Of a stretch of 64,000 nucleotides of DNA, positions 63,480 to 64,000 are shown in pieces. The stretch covers positions 367,123,501 through 367,187,500 of the forward strand of contig CM057451.1 in assembly GCA_016271365.2 (NCBI GenBank), in the 5' to 3' direction. Each line of letters starts with the position of its first letter. Positions within the stretch are counted from its first letter, which is position 1. The DNA comes from Neoceratodus forsteri (taxonomy: Eukaryota > Chordata > Ceratodontiformes > Ceratodontidae). Below the pieces are notes generated by a model, which was not told the DNA's origin, did no database searches, and worked only from the letters and a program-made list of their open reading frames with translations. The position numbers and the translations under genes were made by a program.

Positions 63480-63983
63480 TCAAGACAGGAGGCCTTGCAA
63501 GACAGCTAGCCCCAAGCCTGCTCTACGGTGAGAGGCAATGTCCAAACTGTAGTGTTTTGCAAAGGTATGGACAGAAGTCCAGGTGGCGGCAGCACAGATG
63601 TCTGCCGCAGACACATTCTTGAAACAAGCAGCAGAGGCCGCTACTCCTCGGATGGAGTGACCTTTGACTTGACCCAGAAGGGTCTTGTTGTACTTGTCAT
63701 AACAGAAAGTGATGCAATGAGCCAACCACTTTGACAGGCATTGCTTGGAAACAGCATTGCCTTCCCTCTTCTGAGCAAAAGAGACGAACAACTGATCAGT
63801 CTTTCTGAGATCCTTCGTCCTGTTGGTGTAGTATCTCAGAATCCGGTGAACATCCATAGTATGGAGTAAATATTCCCCTTGGTTGGAGTACTGCGTGAAA
63901 AAGGCAGGTAACTCTATGGACTGATTTAAAGTAGACTCTGCTACTACTTTAGGTAGAAACTTAGGATTCGTGCAAAGAGCCAC
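63480..63983 (-). CDS. Tyrosine recombinase C-terminal part of element F (partial)
   Basis: A 167-codon open frame that covers the end of the enzyme; its start lies further right or beyond the window. It has TNPKFLPKVVAESTLNQSIE, the block DVHRILRYYTNRTKDLRKTD, KGHSIRGVAASAACF with the HxxR pair, and AATWTSVHTFAKHYSLD with the nucleophilic Tyr. The last residues, GLGLAVLQGLLS, match B. In B this region has a stop and a Thr-Arg-Asp change; F is open throughout. The Arg-containing block (SARRISEL in B) would be just outside the open frame near 64000 and cannot be judged. Confidence 0.85.
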   Translation of the reverse strand: MALCTNPKFLPKVVAESTLNQSIELPAFFTQYSNQGEYLLHTMDVHRILRYYTNRTKDLRKTDQLFVSFAQKREGNAVSKQCLSKWLAHCITFCYDKYNKTLLGQVKGHSIRGVAASAACFKNVSAADICAAATWTSVHTFAKHYSLDIASHRRAGLGLAVLQGLLS

Positions 63984-64000
63984 TCATTCTTTGTGAAAAA

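Larger units (their letters stand above)
62995..64000 (-). mobile_element. DIRS-like retrotransposon F (cut by window end)
   Basis: The left terminal repeat starts at 62995 with agtacagttacgtaagaact, as in B. The ICR is at 63297-63385, followed by the recombinase. Its gag and reverse transcriptase must lie beyond 64000. In the part seen the recombinase frame is open, so F may be the least decayed member of the B family. Confidence 0.9.

Noticed and set aside
1..64000. CRISPR array or prokaryotic operon
   Set aside because: No regularly spaced repeats with unique spacers, no Shine-Dalgarno-led gene rows; content is vertebrate retroelements.

Overview
The window is vertebrate genomic DNA made almost entirely of transposable elements. 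I recognise no intact host protein-coding gene, rRNA or tRNA gene. The repeats are CR1, L2/Rex1-like and L1/Tx1-like LINEs, tRNA-derived SINEs (CORE/MIR-like, V-SINE-like and one that resembles LF-SINE), TTAA-flanked Kolobok-like MITEs, large fold-back elements and many DIRS-like tyrosine-recombinase retrotransposons. This mix suggests a large-genome sarcopterygian (lungfish, coelacanth or amphibian, caecilians included). That is inference; species cannot be fixed from the sequence.

Layout: 1-517 is the 5' end of a DIRS-like element cut by the window edge. 518-2464 is a ~1.9 kb inverted-repeat fold-back element. 4042-8330 is DIRS-like element A, with inverted terminal repeats (ITRs) and an internal complementary region (ICR), but no recognisable reverse transcriptase or recombinase; it carries a zinc-finger-like remnant and a GGCACC-rich block. 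8915-10750 is a CR1 on the minus strand. 11915-13790 holds two related fold-backs, the second split by a V-SINE. 13816-14328 is a Kolobok-like MITE. 15558-15990 is an LF-SINE-like copy. 16914-23213 is DIRS-like element B. 23395-26740 is another CR1 with a MITE in it. 26880-27530 is an L1 fragment. 29090-36410 is an L2 split by a small fold-back and by DIRS-like element C (30054-35620). 36541-46083 is DIRS-like element E, lacking its recombinase and invaded by two Rex1/L2-like LINEs and one SINE. 46590-48010 holds L1/Tx1 ORF1 and ORF2 fragments in opposite orientation. 48095-50062 is a CR1. 50281-58100 is DIRS-like element G, broken by a LINE that is itself broken by DIRS-like element D (50829-56484). 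58321-60285 is DIRS-like fragment H. 60286-62743 is a CR1 split by a younger CR1. 62744-62994 is an E-type DIRS end, entered by DIRS-like element F, which runs off the window.

How the genes work together: a DIRS-like element carries gag, a fused reverse transcriptase/RNase H and a tyrosine recombinase. Its RNA is copied through the complementary ICR into a circle, which the recombinase integrates. All recognisable DIRS genes here are on the minus strand, so each 5' (gag) end is on the right and the ICR lies near the left end. None of the copies seen in full is intact: frameshifts, stops and active-site changes are visible.

The least familiar pattern is that the 5' parts of different DIRS-like families each carry a dense, family-specific short motif: AACCG/CGGTT in C, D and the 1-517 fragment, TCGA in E, and GGCACC in A. 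I know of no name for this.
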